From Pseudomonas_T sp032052615 (lineage in GTDB: Bacteria > Pseudomonadota > Gammaproteobacteria > Pseudomonadales > Pseudomonadaceae): a stretch of DNA of 64,000 nucleotides. The position numbers and the translations under genes were made by a program. Below the pieces are notes generated by a model. That model had not been told where the DNA came from and ran no database searches. It saw nothing but the letters and a program-made list of their open reading frames with translations. This document shows, in pieces, positions 8,210 through 16,227 of this stretch (positions are counted from its first letter, which is position 1; each line of letters opens with the position of its first letter). The DNA is taken from assembly GCA_032052615.1 (NCBI GenBank), contig DAMBWF010000005.1:62001-126000 (forward strand), read 5' to 3'.

Positions 8210-9937
8210 ATGCCCTATCGCAAAACCAGCCTACGCGTGGCTACAACGCTCGCTATGGTCGTGACGACTCTTACCGCCACGGTAGGCCCGGTCACGCTGC
8301 TATGGACCAACCAGACGCGTCTTGAACGAAACAAGGTCGAGCACGAGCTGGAGAGCGTCCGTACCGTTCAGGGCTTGCTGGTCGATGCTGAAACCGGTCA
8401 GCGAGGGTATGTGCTGACCGGTAAAGAACGCTTTCTTCAGCCCTACTTCCTTGCCCTCTCTCTGCTGCCCGCCGCGCTCGCTGACCTGCGCAGCGCCTAT
8501 GGAGACGGTAGTCCGGAAGAGTTCGAAAAAGTCCGGGACCTCATCGAGCATGCAGGGTTACGCATGGCGCACCTGGAGCAGGTGATCGCGCTTAGAAGCA
8601 ATGCCGGCTTTGAAGCCGCCGAAGTCGAGGTTGCCAGTGGCCGTGGCAAGGAACTGATGGACTATGTGCGTGGCGTATGCGCGGCGCTATTAGCGAGCGG
8701 CGAAAAGCAGAGGGCTATGCTGGATAACCGCCTGGAGACAAACCTGCGCTGGGCCGTGGGCCTTTCCGTTGTCTCGTTCCTGCTGACGCTTGCCCTGGCA
8801 CGCTTCATTTTTCTGTCTATGCGCAAAACCATACAGTGGCAACACGACCTTGTTAGCCAGCAGGACGCCTCTGCACTTGCGGCGAACGCGGCCTCCGATG
8901 AGCTCAACAGGAGCATGGAGCGCCTGGAGCTGCGCAATCGCCAGATAGGGCTGCTCGCGGAACTGGCCCAGTTGCTCCAAACTGAACTGAACCAGGAGGA
9001 AACGCTCAAGCTTGCCAGCTCGTATTGCCGGCGCTCATTGGAAGGCAGCAGTGGCACGTTTTATCTCTATAGAAACTCAGCGGACCTCCTTCAACCCGCT
9101 GCTCACTGGGGAACCGAGGGGGTGCTGGAGGATACGTTGTTAAGTCCTCAGGACTGCTGGGCGGTCCGTCGCGGCCGTCGATACATCGCTGGCCCCACCG
9201 AAGACGTTCGCTGCAAGCATTACCCCCGCGACGCGGGCACCGCCGATACCTGTCATCTCTGTTTGCCGCTGACGGCCTACGGGGAGATTTTAGGGCTACT
9301 GCACCTCTCCTTCACCGGAATCAAGACGATATCCGAATCCAGCCTTCAATGTTCGGAAGCGATCGCTGAGCAGATCGCCATGGCGCTCGCCAATGGCAGG
9401 ATGCGTCAGGTCCTGCGTGACCAGTCGATCAAGGATCCGCTGACAGGCCTGTATAACCGTCGGTTCATGGAGGAAACGCTGGCGCGTGAACTGGCCCGCG
9501 CCAAGCGTAACGAGTCAGCCTTGAGCGTACTCATGATCGATCTCGACAACTTCAAATCCCTGAATGACACCCATGGCCACCCGGTTGGGGACGCCGTCTT
9601 GCAGACATGCGCTGCACTTCTGAAGGATTTCCTGAGGGCTTCGGACATTGCCTGCCGCTATGGTGGAGAAGAATTGATGGTCATTCTTCCAGACTGCGGC
9701 CTGGAAGATGCCCGGGTAAGGGCCGAGGCCATTCGAGGGGCGCTCGAAGCGATGACGCACCACGGCATTGATAGGGCGCTCAAGGTAACGGCGTCCTTCG
9801 GTGTGGCCTCTACTGTGGAGTGCGGGCTGGATCAGAGTGCATTGTTGAAAGCGGCGGATGCGGCGCTCTACAAGGCCAAGAAAGCTGGAAAGAATCGGGT
9901 CGAGCAGTGGGTTACGCGCTGGGCGGCGGGTGACTGA
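8210..9937 (+). CDS. Membrane diguanylate cyclase (CHASE3-like, GAF, GGDEF)
   Basis: 575 residues. A membrane segment near residues 10-32, a CHASE3-like helical sensor (about 35-180, with VDAETGQRGYVLTGKERFL) and a second membrane segment (about 183-203) are followed by a coiled coil, a GAF domain (about 260-400) and a GGDEF domain (about 415-570). The active-site loop is GGEEL (485-489) in place of GGDEF/GGEEF. An intact inhibitory I-site RASD lies at 476-479, exactly five residues before it. The likely reaction is 2 GTP to cyclic di-GMP. GGGAG precedes the ATG. It is the only intact gene in the decayed island. Confidence 0.9.
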   Translation: MPYRKTSLRVATTLAMVVTTLTATVGPVTLLWTNQTRLERNKVEHELESVRTVQGLLVDAETGQRGYVLTGKERFLQPYFLALSLLPAALADLRSAYGDGSPEEFEKVRDLIEHAGLRMAHLEQVIALRSNAGFEAAEVEVASGRGKELMDYVRGVCAALLASGEKQRAMLDNRLETNLRWAVGLSVVSFLLTLALARFIFLSMRKTIQWQHDLVSQQDASALAANAASDELNRSMERLELRNRQIGLLAELAQLLQTELNQEETLKLASSYCRRSLEGSSGTFYLYRNSADLLQPAAHWGTEGVLEDTLLSPQDCWAVRRGRRYIAGPTEDVRCKHYPRDAGTADTCHLCLPLTAYGEILGLLHLSFTGIKTISESSLQCSEAIAEQIAMALANGRMRQVLRDQSIKDPLTGLYNRRFMEETLARELARAKRNESALSVLMIDLDNFKSLNDTHGHPVGDAVLQTCAALLKDFLRASDIACRYGGEELMVILPDCGLEDARVRAEAIRGALEAMTHHGIDRALKVTASFGVASTVECGLDQSALLKAADAALYKAKKAGKNRVEQWVTRWAAGD

Positions 9938-10241
9938 TGATATTGCCTCCTCGATTGCCCGCGAAAAGGGGGCAGTGCCAGCTCAACCAGGTCGTGATGC
10001 TCCGGCGCGTCGTTCTGCTCATGCGGCGCCGCTCCATCGCCTGGACTACCGGGGTTTCGTAGTCGGCGCCTGGGGCGCTGGCCACAGGTCTCGGTCGCTC
10101 AGGGAGTTTCCCTCTGCTCCAGCCCTGGGGGCATCGTTCGTACGTCGAGCCCCATCGTGCCGGCCGTCAGGATGAGCCCGGTCAACCTGCGAAGGGACAG
10201 GCTGCTGTGCTGCCAACCTCTGAGCCGGGAAGGAACTGCTC
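9938..10241. other. Non-coding or decayed stretch
   Basis: About 300 bases after the diguanylate cyclase. I see no supported gene, terminator or repeat here. Confidence 0.4.
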
Positions 10242-10649
10242 ATGCGTCCGCGACATCCAGTCCTATTCGCGGTTCTGGCGCTCTGCTGCGCTTCATGCCT
10301 GGGCTGATGACCCTGCTGCTTGCACGTCGCGCGCCAGCCCCGCTGATACTGACTACCATCAACCTGGGCTCCTTGAACGTTATACCCCTTCCAACGGCGG
10401 CGTTGAGCGGTGGACGTATCGCTACGTTTCCAGCGACCTCACCGTCAAATTACCTGATGGGAAGACTCGATTTCAGGTTGAAACAAGCAAGACACTCGAA
10501 CCAGTGGGCTTCAGGTCGCTAAATTGCCAGGCTTAACCGCATCGGGCGACTATCCAAAGGATATGAGCGAGGCATAGCGGAAGTTCATCAATGAAATGCG
10601 TCACAGCCTCGAAGCGATAGTCACTGCTGCAAGGAGCTTTTTGAAATAA
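10242..10649 (+). pseudogene. Decayed small secreted protein or lipoprotein gene
   Basis: A strong ribosome binding site (GGAAGGA) precedes an ATG that opens a signal peptide (MRPRHPVLFAVLALCCASC) and stops after 21 codons. One frame over, the protein continues (ADDPAACTSRASPADTDYHQ, then ERWTYRYVSSDLTVKLPDGK). A second shift near 10500 leads into AKLPGLTASGDYPKDMSEA, an in-frame TAG at 10575, and RKFINEMRHSLEAIVTAARS before a final stop. Several independent lesions argue for a true pseudogene rather than one sequencing error. No family was recognised. Confidence 0.55.
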
Positions 10650-10845
10650 GCACGAAGGGACGAACTGATCGAAATGATGGGCTGTTGTATGGCCCACTTC
10701 GCTCAGCCGATTGATTGTCGCGCCATGTAACACCTGTGAACCAAGTCGAGGAAGCTTTTATCGCACTCGCACGGTGGCAGGGCGGGACGCGATAGGCTAG
10801 GAAACGCTGCCGAAGCGGGCAGGGCGCCGCTCCGGCTCGTCTCGA

Positions 10846-11244
10846 TCAGTGCAGCAGGTCGGCCGGCACGTTGCCGCCGTTCTGGGCCAGTTTCTGTAAC
10901 ACGGCTTGGTGCAGCCACATGTTCATCTGGGCGGAGTCGGCCATCTTGTCGATCGGGCAGCCCAGCTCCTTCGCCAGCTCCTGGCGCGCGGTCAGGCTGC
11001 TGTCGAGGTCGAGCAGCTTGAGCAGGTCGACAATGGAGGTCTTCCAGTTCAGTCTCTCGCCGTGTCGGGCGGCCATGCCGTCCAGCTTGGCCGCGACGTC
11101 GACCGGGCTGATGGCTTGGGTCTTCGCCTGCTCGGGATGAGACGCGGCCTCGGTGCCGGGAGCGGGTTGCGTGGCGCCTGTGGGGGCCGTCCCGTGGGCC
11201 TCGCCGAGGCCCAGCTTCGCCAGGATGTTGCCGAATAGACTCAT
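10846..11244 (-). CDS. DUF3597 domain protein
   Basis: 132 residues. A short N-terminal region (MSLFGNILAKLGLG) and a Pro/Ala/Thr-rich linker (about 16-45) lead into a helical DUF3597 domain (about 48-130, containing LNWKTSIVDLLKLLDLDSSL). The family is of unknown function and its proteins often have this linker-plus-helical layout. A good ribosome binding site (GAGAGGA) precedes the ATG. The gene is single and divergent from the small gene at 11440. Confidence 0.85.
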   Translation of the reverse strand: MSLFGNILAKLGLGEAHGTAPTGATQPAPGTEAASHPEQAKTQAISPVDVAAKLDGMAARHGERLNWKTSIVDLLKLLDLDSSLTARQELAKELGCPIDKMADSAQMNMWLHQAVLQKLAQNGGNVPADLLH

Positions 11245-11439
11245 GGATAGTCCTCTCGTGGGTGGGGTGACAGAGCGCCAAGCGTGGCGTTGGCTCGTTT
11301 AATCCCGACCCCGATAACGTCCGCGAAGTTTTATCGAATCGAAGAGGCGCCCGAGTTTCCGGACAGGCATGAGCGTTAAACGAAACGGCGTGGCACGCGG
11401 TCCATCGTTGTGACCGATCGAAACCATGGAAGCCCACCG

Positions 11440-11661
11440 ATGGACGCGAAACACGAGGACTACAAGGGTCATCTGCTCACGGCGGTACCGGTGCGCACGG
11501 ACTCGGGCTGGACGGCGGACGTTACCCTCGAGCGCCACGGCGAAGCGTTGCTGCCGCCGGTGCGCGCCGACGTCTCCCGCTACGCCACGGCGGAGGACGC
11601 CCTGGAAGGCGCGCTGTTGCTCGGACGCCGTATCGTCGACGATCGTTATTCGACCGAATGA
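11440..11661 (+). CDS. Small hypothetical protein
   Basis: 73 residues from the ATG at 11440; a GTG at 11410 would add ten residues but has no ribosome binding site. The sequence (MDAKHEDYKGHLLTAVPVRT, then TADVTLERHGEALLPP and DALEGALLLGRRIVD) looks like a small mixed alpha/beta soluble domain, two strands followed by a helix. Codon use is like the core genome. I do not recognise a family or function. Confidence 0.6.
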   Translation: MDAKHEDYKGHLLTAVPVRTDSGWTADVTLERHGEALLPPVRADVSRYATAEDALEGALLLGRRIVDDRYSTE

Positions 11662-11777
11662 GCCCTTGGCAGAGGCGGTCGGAAGCGCCGGCGGCCCATC
11701 CATTTGTCTAACCACGTGGTTGGTGCTGTAGTAAGTTGGATTTCGGAATTCCCTCTTTGGCAATGAAGGATTGAACC

Positions 11778-12245
11778 ATGGACCAGAAACAACAGAATTC
11801 CCAAGGCTCGTTTCCCGCTTGGTACGAAGAAACCCGCGCGGCCTTGAGCGATCCGGCCCAATTGAATCTGGTCTGGCACGGTCGGCAGACCGACTGGCTG
11901 CTGCAGCGCCTGGTGCAAATGGTCAATAACACGGAGCTGGAGTTCGGCATCACCCTCACCGTCGGCTCCGGGCTGATCTCCGGACAACTGATCAGCGGCA
12001 AACAGTATTTCCGCACCATGGCCCAGGCGTTCGGTGGTGGCTCTCCCGATGAGACCGAGGAAATCCGCGATGCCTTCAAGTCCCTCTGGCTCGACGAGGA
12101 CGAGGAGGGCTCGCCGCCGGTGCAATTTATCCACCTGAAAAACGCGCGGTTCTTCATCGGCGGCCAACTCGAACCCCATGGCGTGCTCTGGCGCGGTACC
12201 ATCGCGTCGGTCGTCGGTTTCAACCTGGGCGAACTGGTCGCCTGA
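11778..12245 (+). CDS. GvpU-like protein
   Basis: 155 residues. The central pattern (TELEFGITLTVGSGLISGQL, later FIHLKNARFFIGGQL and WRGTIASVVGFNLGEL) resembles the gas vesicle accessory protein GvpU family as I recall it. No other gvp gene is in the window and gas vesicles are not expected here. Such orphan homologues are probably general stress or unknown-function proteins. AAGGA precedes the ATG. The family call is moderate; the function is unknown. Confidence 0.6.
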   Translation: MDQKQQNSQGSFPAWYEETRAALSDPAQLNLVWHGRQTDWLLQRLVQMVNNTELEFGITLTVGSGLISGQLISGKQYFRTMAQAFGGGSPDETEEIRDAFKSLWLDEDEEGSPPVQFIHLKNARFFIGGQLEPHGVLWRGTIASVVGFNLGELVA

Positions 12246-12384
12246 TCTTAACGACGGGGCGGTACGAGCGGTCTCCGTCCCGTCGATGCGGCTGGCTAGG
12301 CTCGCCTGGCCAGCAAGGGCCACCGGGCATTCGCTATGGTGGCCATCGATACGTCGGGCCATGATCCGGCAAGGAGAAACGCTC

Positions 12385-12683
12385 ATGCAATGGAGCCTTC
12401 GACTCTTGCCGCCTTCGCCGCTCTGTGCCTGGGGGCCGGCTCTGTGGGGGTTGCGGAGGAAGAACTCAAGGAGTTGCACAAGGAAGAGCATGGGGTGGAT
12501 TCCACCTGAAAAAGCGTCGACCGGGGCGTCAAGCCCGACGAGAAAACCATCGACAATGGGATCAAGCATGACGCCGGCGAGGTGGATCACGGCGCCAAAC
12601 ATGCTGAAGGAACTGAAGAGTCGAGCACCACGACGACAACGAGCTTAAAAAGCTCGAATGACCCCCACGAGTGGAGCCCGTAG
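12385..12683 (+). pseudogene. Frameshifted small secreted protein gene
   Basis: AAGGAG precedes an ATG opening MQWSLRLL. One frame over the signal peptide continues as AAFAALCLGAGSVGVAEEEL, then KELHKEEHGVDST before a TGA at about 12507. In the third frame the protein goes on with KSVDRGVKPDEKTIDNGIKH and DAGEVDHGAKHAEGTEESS to a stop at 12681-12683. Joined, this is a plausible signal-peptide-bearing, charged, unstructured protein broken by two shifts. The last 39 bases overlap the convergent gene at 12645. Confidence 0.55.
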
Positions 12684-12935
12684 GCTCCCCTCGCTTCTTC
12701 CGGCTATTCCTTCTTTGCCGTCCAAGGCCTTGCGGGCCTGGTCTTCGCACTTCTTGGAGTCTCCCGATTTCTTCGTTTCCTTGGCCTGCTGGTGCTGATG
12801 GTGGATATCCGACGTGCGCCGGCTATCCGTTGCAGCATCCAGCTTGGCCAGGGCCTCGTCGCACTGATGGCGGTCGTCCTTCGCCAAGACGAACGAGGAA
12901 AAGGCGGCGGCGAGCACGCAGAGAATCGCTTTCAT
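12645..12935 (-). CDS. Small secreted hypothetical protein
   Basis: 96 residues beginning with a clear signal peptide (MKAILCVLAAAFSSFVLA, cleavage near residue 18), then a hydrophilic, Lys/Asp/Gln-rich helical region with two Cys (HQCDEA and KKCEDQ), which could form a disulfide in the periplasm. GAAGGG precedes the ATG. Short Cys-bearing periplasmic proteins of this kind are common in Pseudomonas. No function is assigned. The C-terminus overlaps the convergent pseudogene. Confidence 0.65.
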   Translation of the reverse strand: MKAILCVLAAAFSSFVLAKDDRHQCDEALAKLDAATDSRRTSDIHHQHQQAKETKKSGDSKKCEDQARKALDGKEGIAGRSEGSLRAPLVGVIRAF

Positions 12936-13039
12936 GGGCTGGGCCCTTCCGGTGGGTTGGAACCCGAGCGTAGAGGACGACAGCGTAACGCTCGCGATCC
13001 CTCGGCGAGCCGCCGAAGCGGCCCGGCGCGGGCGTCACG

Positions 13040-13954
13040 TCAATGGATGCCCTGGCCCACCAGTACGCCCTTCACCTTCTGCCCGTAGAGGTTGACCCCG
13101 TCATTGGCGTGGTACTTGTCCCGGGTCTTCTCGATGGAACCGTCGATCAGGCGAGGGTCCTGTGGCCGTTCATGGCTGTTCATGAACGCCGCCACGTGCC
13201 AGGCATCCGCGTCGCTGAGGGTGCGCCCCTTGCCCAGGGGCATATTTTCCTTGATGAATGCCGCCGCGGTATTGATGCGATGCATGCCGGCGCCCCAATT
13301 GAACGAGTTCGGTCCCCACAGCGGTGGGAACGCATAATCGTCGCCGACTTTTTGTCCCTCTCCGTTCGCGCCGTGGCACACCGCGCATTGGGCGGCATAG
13401 ACCCGTTCGCCTTGGGCCAGATCGTAGCCGCCTTTCGGCGCGGGGATTTCCGGGTAGGTGCGGCCCGGAAGCGCCTTGCCCACCGGCGCCCCGGTGGCCA
13501 GCCAGTAAGAGTAGGCGGTGAGGGCGCCGATCACCGGGCCGTCCGCCGGCGGGATCTTCGGGCTGTTCATGCTGAACTGGAAACAGCCCTGCAGGCGCTC
13601 GGCGTAGCTGTTTACCTTGTCGTTCTTCTGCCGGTAGGCCGGGTACATCGTATAGGCGGCCCAAAGAGGCGCAGAACCGGCCTTGCGTCCCTGTTCCAAG
13701 TGGCAGTTGGCGCAGTTCAGGCCATTGCCGACGAACTCCGGTGCATGCGCGCGGGTGTCGACGAAGATCGCATGGCCCTCGCGGACGAGGCGACCGAAGG
13801 CGTTGTCCGGCAGGTCGCTTTCCCGGGGCGGCTGGAACGCGCTCTGCTCCGCGACCTTGCCCGGGAGCTGGGATTGGTCCTCCATGGCGATGGACGTGGC
13901 GAGGGCGGGAGTCGCGTTCAGGGCGGCGAGGAGAGCGGTGGCGAGGGGCTTCAT
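13040..13954 (-). CDS. tsdA: TsdA-like diheme cytochrome c, probable thiosulfate dehydrogenase
   Basis: 304 residues with a signal peptide (about 1-20) and two heme-c sites, C81-A-N-C84-H85 and C190-A-V-C193-H194. The segment LQGCFQFSMN (C124) between them matches the TsdA family, where a Cys in this region is an axial ligand of heme 1. TsdA joins two thiosulfates to tetrathionate in the periplasm, releasing two electrons. The ATG overlaps the upstream cytochrome gene by 4 nt (ATGA), and that gene has the features of TsdB, the electron acceptor. The assignment is by motif and context; substrate is inferred. Confidence 0.82.
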   Translation of the reverse strand: MKPLATALLAALNATPALATSIAMEDQSQLPGKVAEQSAFQPPRESDLPDNAFGRLVREGHAIFVDTRAHAPEFVGNGLNCANCHLEQGRKAGSAPLWAAYTMYPAYRQKNDKVNSYAERLQGCFQFSMNSPKIPPADGPVIGALTAYSYWLATGAPVGKALPGRTYPEIPAPKGGYDLAQGERVYAAQCAVCHGANGEGQKVGDDYAFPPLWGPNSFNWGAGMHRINTAAAFIKENMPLGKGRTLSDADAWHVAAFMNSHERPQDPRLIDGSIEKTRDKYHANDGVNLYGQKVKGVLVGQGIH

Positions 13955-14604
13955 GGGTTCACCTCCTGGGAGACCAGGCCAGCGAAGTACTCGGCCACGG
14001 CCTTCGCTTCGTCATCGTTCAGGGAGCGGGCGATGTGGCCCATCAGGTCGTTCGGGTCATTCTTGCGGGTGCCCTGGCGCCACGCGCCGAGCTGGGCGGA
14101 GAGGTACGAAGCGGACTGTCCCGCAAGAGGCGGAAAGGCCTCGCCGATGCCGCTGCCGCCTGGTCCATGGCAGGCCAAGCATTCGGGAATGTTGCGTTCC
14201 CACGCGCCCCGCAGCGCCAGGGTCGCTCCGAGGCTCGCGGGCGTTTCCGCGCGGCCGAGGCGCGCCGGTCGGGGCGCGGGCAGCGCGGCGAGCATCGCGG
14301 CGACCTGCTTCGCTTCCTCCGGGCTCAGTGCGGAGGCGATGGGCTGCATCACGGGGTTGAGGCGCGCCCCGCTACGGAAGTCGTCCAATTGCTTGGCGAG
14401 GTAGCCGGCTGGCAAGCCCGCCAGGCGGGGGAAGCCCGCCGCCGCCACGCCCCGAGCCTCCGGGCCATGGCAGGTGGCACAGGCCAGGGCCGCCGGATTG
14501 GCGCCGCCCTGGTTATAGATGTGTTGCCCCTCTTCGCTCGCTCGCGCCTGGATCGAGACCAGCAGAACGCAAAGCCCGGCGAAGGCTCGGGAAGTTCTTC
14601 TCAT
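13951..14604 (-). CDS. tsdB: Diheme cytochrome c4-type protein, probable TsdB
   Basis: 217 residues with a signal peptide (about 1-23) and two class I cytochrome c lobes. Heme sites are C42-A-T-C45-H46 and C142-L-A-C145-H146. Each lobe has the c4 pattern FPRLAGLPAGYLAKQL or FPPLAGQSASYLSAQL. The length and internal duplication fit cytochrome c4. It is first in a two-gene unit with tsdA (4-nt overlap). In known tsdBA pairs, TsdB takes electrons from TsdA towards the respiratory chain. The pairing supports the call; a generic c4 role is the alternative. Confidence 0.8.
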   Translation of the reverse strand: MRRTSRAFAGLCVLLVSIQARASEEGQHIYNQGGANPAALACATCHGPEARGVAAAGFPRLAGLPAGYLAKQLDDFRSGARLNPVMQPIASALSPEEAKQVAAMLAALPAPRPARLGRAETPASLGATLALRGAWERNIPECLACHGPGGSGIGEAFPPLAGQSASYLSAQLGAWRQGTRKNDPNDLMGHIARSLNDDEAKAVAEYFAGLVSQEVNP

Positions 14605-14976
14605 TGGTGAGCCTCATCACGGTTGGGGTGATGCCCGCGCAGCCGCCTCGGCGCCTTGGTGACGCTCTTCGACCGACGGTCCTGCGACATCGAGTCGCAG
14701 TGGCAAAGTACCATAAGGTCCGAAAGGTTTTGAAATATGCTTATAGCGTTTTTTAAGGTTGGCCTGCCGTCAAAGCAGAAACGCGTGACTGGCGGGCTTC
14801 GCCTCGCCGGCATGCGTTACTCGCCGTCGCTGACGGGGCCATCGGTGCGATGCGTTTCGCGCCTCCCGCATGGACCCGATTCGATCCGGCGTGGATGCGC
14901 GCGGCTGGCTCTCGTGTCGGCTGGCCTGCATCCTTTTATGTCGTCTCGCCGCCACCGTTTCCGAGGAGCCTCCAAC
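14605..14976. promoter_or_regulatory. Divergent intergenic region, tsdBA / citE-like gene
   Basis: About 370 bases between the tsdB start and the lyase start. An AT-rich core (about 14700-14760, with TTGAAATATGCTTATAGC) is the likely site of the promoters. No operator could be identified. An open frame continues upstream of the lyase ATG but does not resemble the family. Confidence 0.4.
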
Positions 14977-15789
14977 ATGACCCACGCTCTGCTGCGCACC
15001 GCCCTGTTCGTACCGGGAGATCGTCCGGATCGGTTCGCCAAGGCCTTGGGGTGCGGCGCCGACACGGTGATCGTGGACTTGGAGGATGCGGTCGAGGACG
15101 CCCGGAAAGAAGAGGCGCGAGAACATATTCGCGCCTTTCTGGAGGCCCAACCGGAGGCGCGAATCCGGGTGCGGGTGAATGGCGCCCGGCATCCCGGGCA
15201 TGCAGCCGATCTGGTGCTCTGCGCCCATCCCGGTATCGTCGGGGTCCTCCTGCCCAAGGCCGAGCGAGCCGAAGACGTGCTGGGGGTCGCCACCACCGGC
15301 AAGCCCGTCTGGCCGGTGGTGGAGAGCGCCCGCGGGCTGGCCGCCGTGCCGGAGATGGCGGCGGTCGCGGGGGTGGAACGGTTGTCCTACGGGGGGCTGG
15401 ACCTGAGCGCCGACCTGGGGTTGTCGACCGGCACCGATGCCGCGGAGCGCATCCTCGATCAGGTGCGCTTCGTCCTGCTGCTGCACTCGCGGTTGGCCGG
15501 CCTCGCCGCGCCACTGGAAAGCGTGTTCCCGGCCATGGATGACGAGCCGGGCTTGGAGCGCTTCGCGCGCAACGCCGGTGCCATGGGGTTCGCCGGCATA
15601 CTGTGCATCCACCCCCGCCAGGTCCCGGTGGTCCATGCGGCATTGGCACCTTCGGTCGAAGAGGTGGCCTGGGCGCGACGCGTGGTGAACGCGGCGGCGC
15701 GAGGCGCCGGTGCGTTCAAGGTGGACGGGCAGATGGTCGATGCGCCCGTCGTCGAGCGCGCCCGCCGCGTCCTCGCCGCAATCCTCTGA
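14977..15789 (+). CDS. CitE-like HpcH/HpaI-family C-C lyase
   Basis: 270 residues from the ATG at 14977, chosen because GAGGAG lies 10 nt upstream and LRTALFVPGDRPDRFAKAL is the usual CitE-like N-terminus. Family motifs are VIVDLEDAVEDARKEEAREH (metal and CoA region), RVRVNG, VESARGL, and ILCIHPRQVPVVH near the end. The fold is a TIM barrel binding Mg and an acyl-CoA. Stand-alone CitE-like proteins act on malyl-, citramalyl- or related CoA esters. No citrate lyase alpha or gamma subunit gene is nearby, so citrate fermentation is unlikely and the substrate is open. Confidence 0.88.
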   Translation: MTHALLRTALFVPGDRPDRFAKALGCGADTVIVDLEDAVEDARKEEAREHIRAFLEAQPEARIRVRVNGARHPGHAADLVLCAHPGIVGVLLPKAERAEDVLGVATTGKPVWPVVESARGLAAVPEMAAVAGVERLSYGGLDLSADLGLSTGTDAAERILDQVRFVLLLHSRLAGLAAPLESVFPAMDDEPGLERFARNAGAMGFAGILCIHPRQVPVVHAALAPSVEEVAWARRVVNAAARGAGAFKVDGQMVDAPVVERARRVLAAIL

Positions 15790-16227
15790 CGCCCCTGGCG
15801 GGCGAGACACGGGAGCCGACCCGTGCGCCTTACGATGCCGCCCGGTTCGATCTAAGCGACAACGCCGCCGCGCCTGGCGTTCGTTCGCTGATCCGTAGGG
15901 AACCGCGGCGGCGTTCAATCCGAACATGGCGTTTGTGGCTCACTAGCGGCTTCCGTCGAAGGCGAGGCAGGGGAGGGGCCGCGGGCCACCCTGGCCCGCA
16001 CGCCACCGGGGTTCGAGCCCTTGCCAAGACGGCCGTCCGCCGGAGCGGATGTTCTTGGCGGAGGGCGACCAGGCCCCGTGAGCCGAAGGCGGCGAAGGCC
16101 GCCCGAATCCTTCGATGGAGTGGCCTTTGGCGGCGTGATATCGTGCGCGGCGCGGCGGTCGCCATGTTCAATGGCTGCTCCGTGACTTCCTTCCTCCCTG
16201 TCATTTCCCCCTTATTTTCGAGGACGA
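15790..16227. promoter_or_regulatory. Leader region of the stressosome operon
   Basis: About 440 bases with no supported gene. It contains a small GC hairpin (stem 15981-15987/15993-15999), possibly ending the lyase transcript. The stretch before 16228 must carry the stressosome promoter; I could not match it to a sigma-70, sigma-54 or AlgU pattern. Confidence 0.4.

Noticed and set aside
14737..14976. N-terminal extension of the CitE-like gene
   Set aside because: It does not match the family, and a good ribosome binding site lies before the ATG at 14977.
16005..16035. Possible tRNA T-loop (GGTTCGAGCCC)
   Set aside because: No matching acceptor, D or anticodon arms could be found around it.
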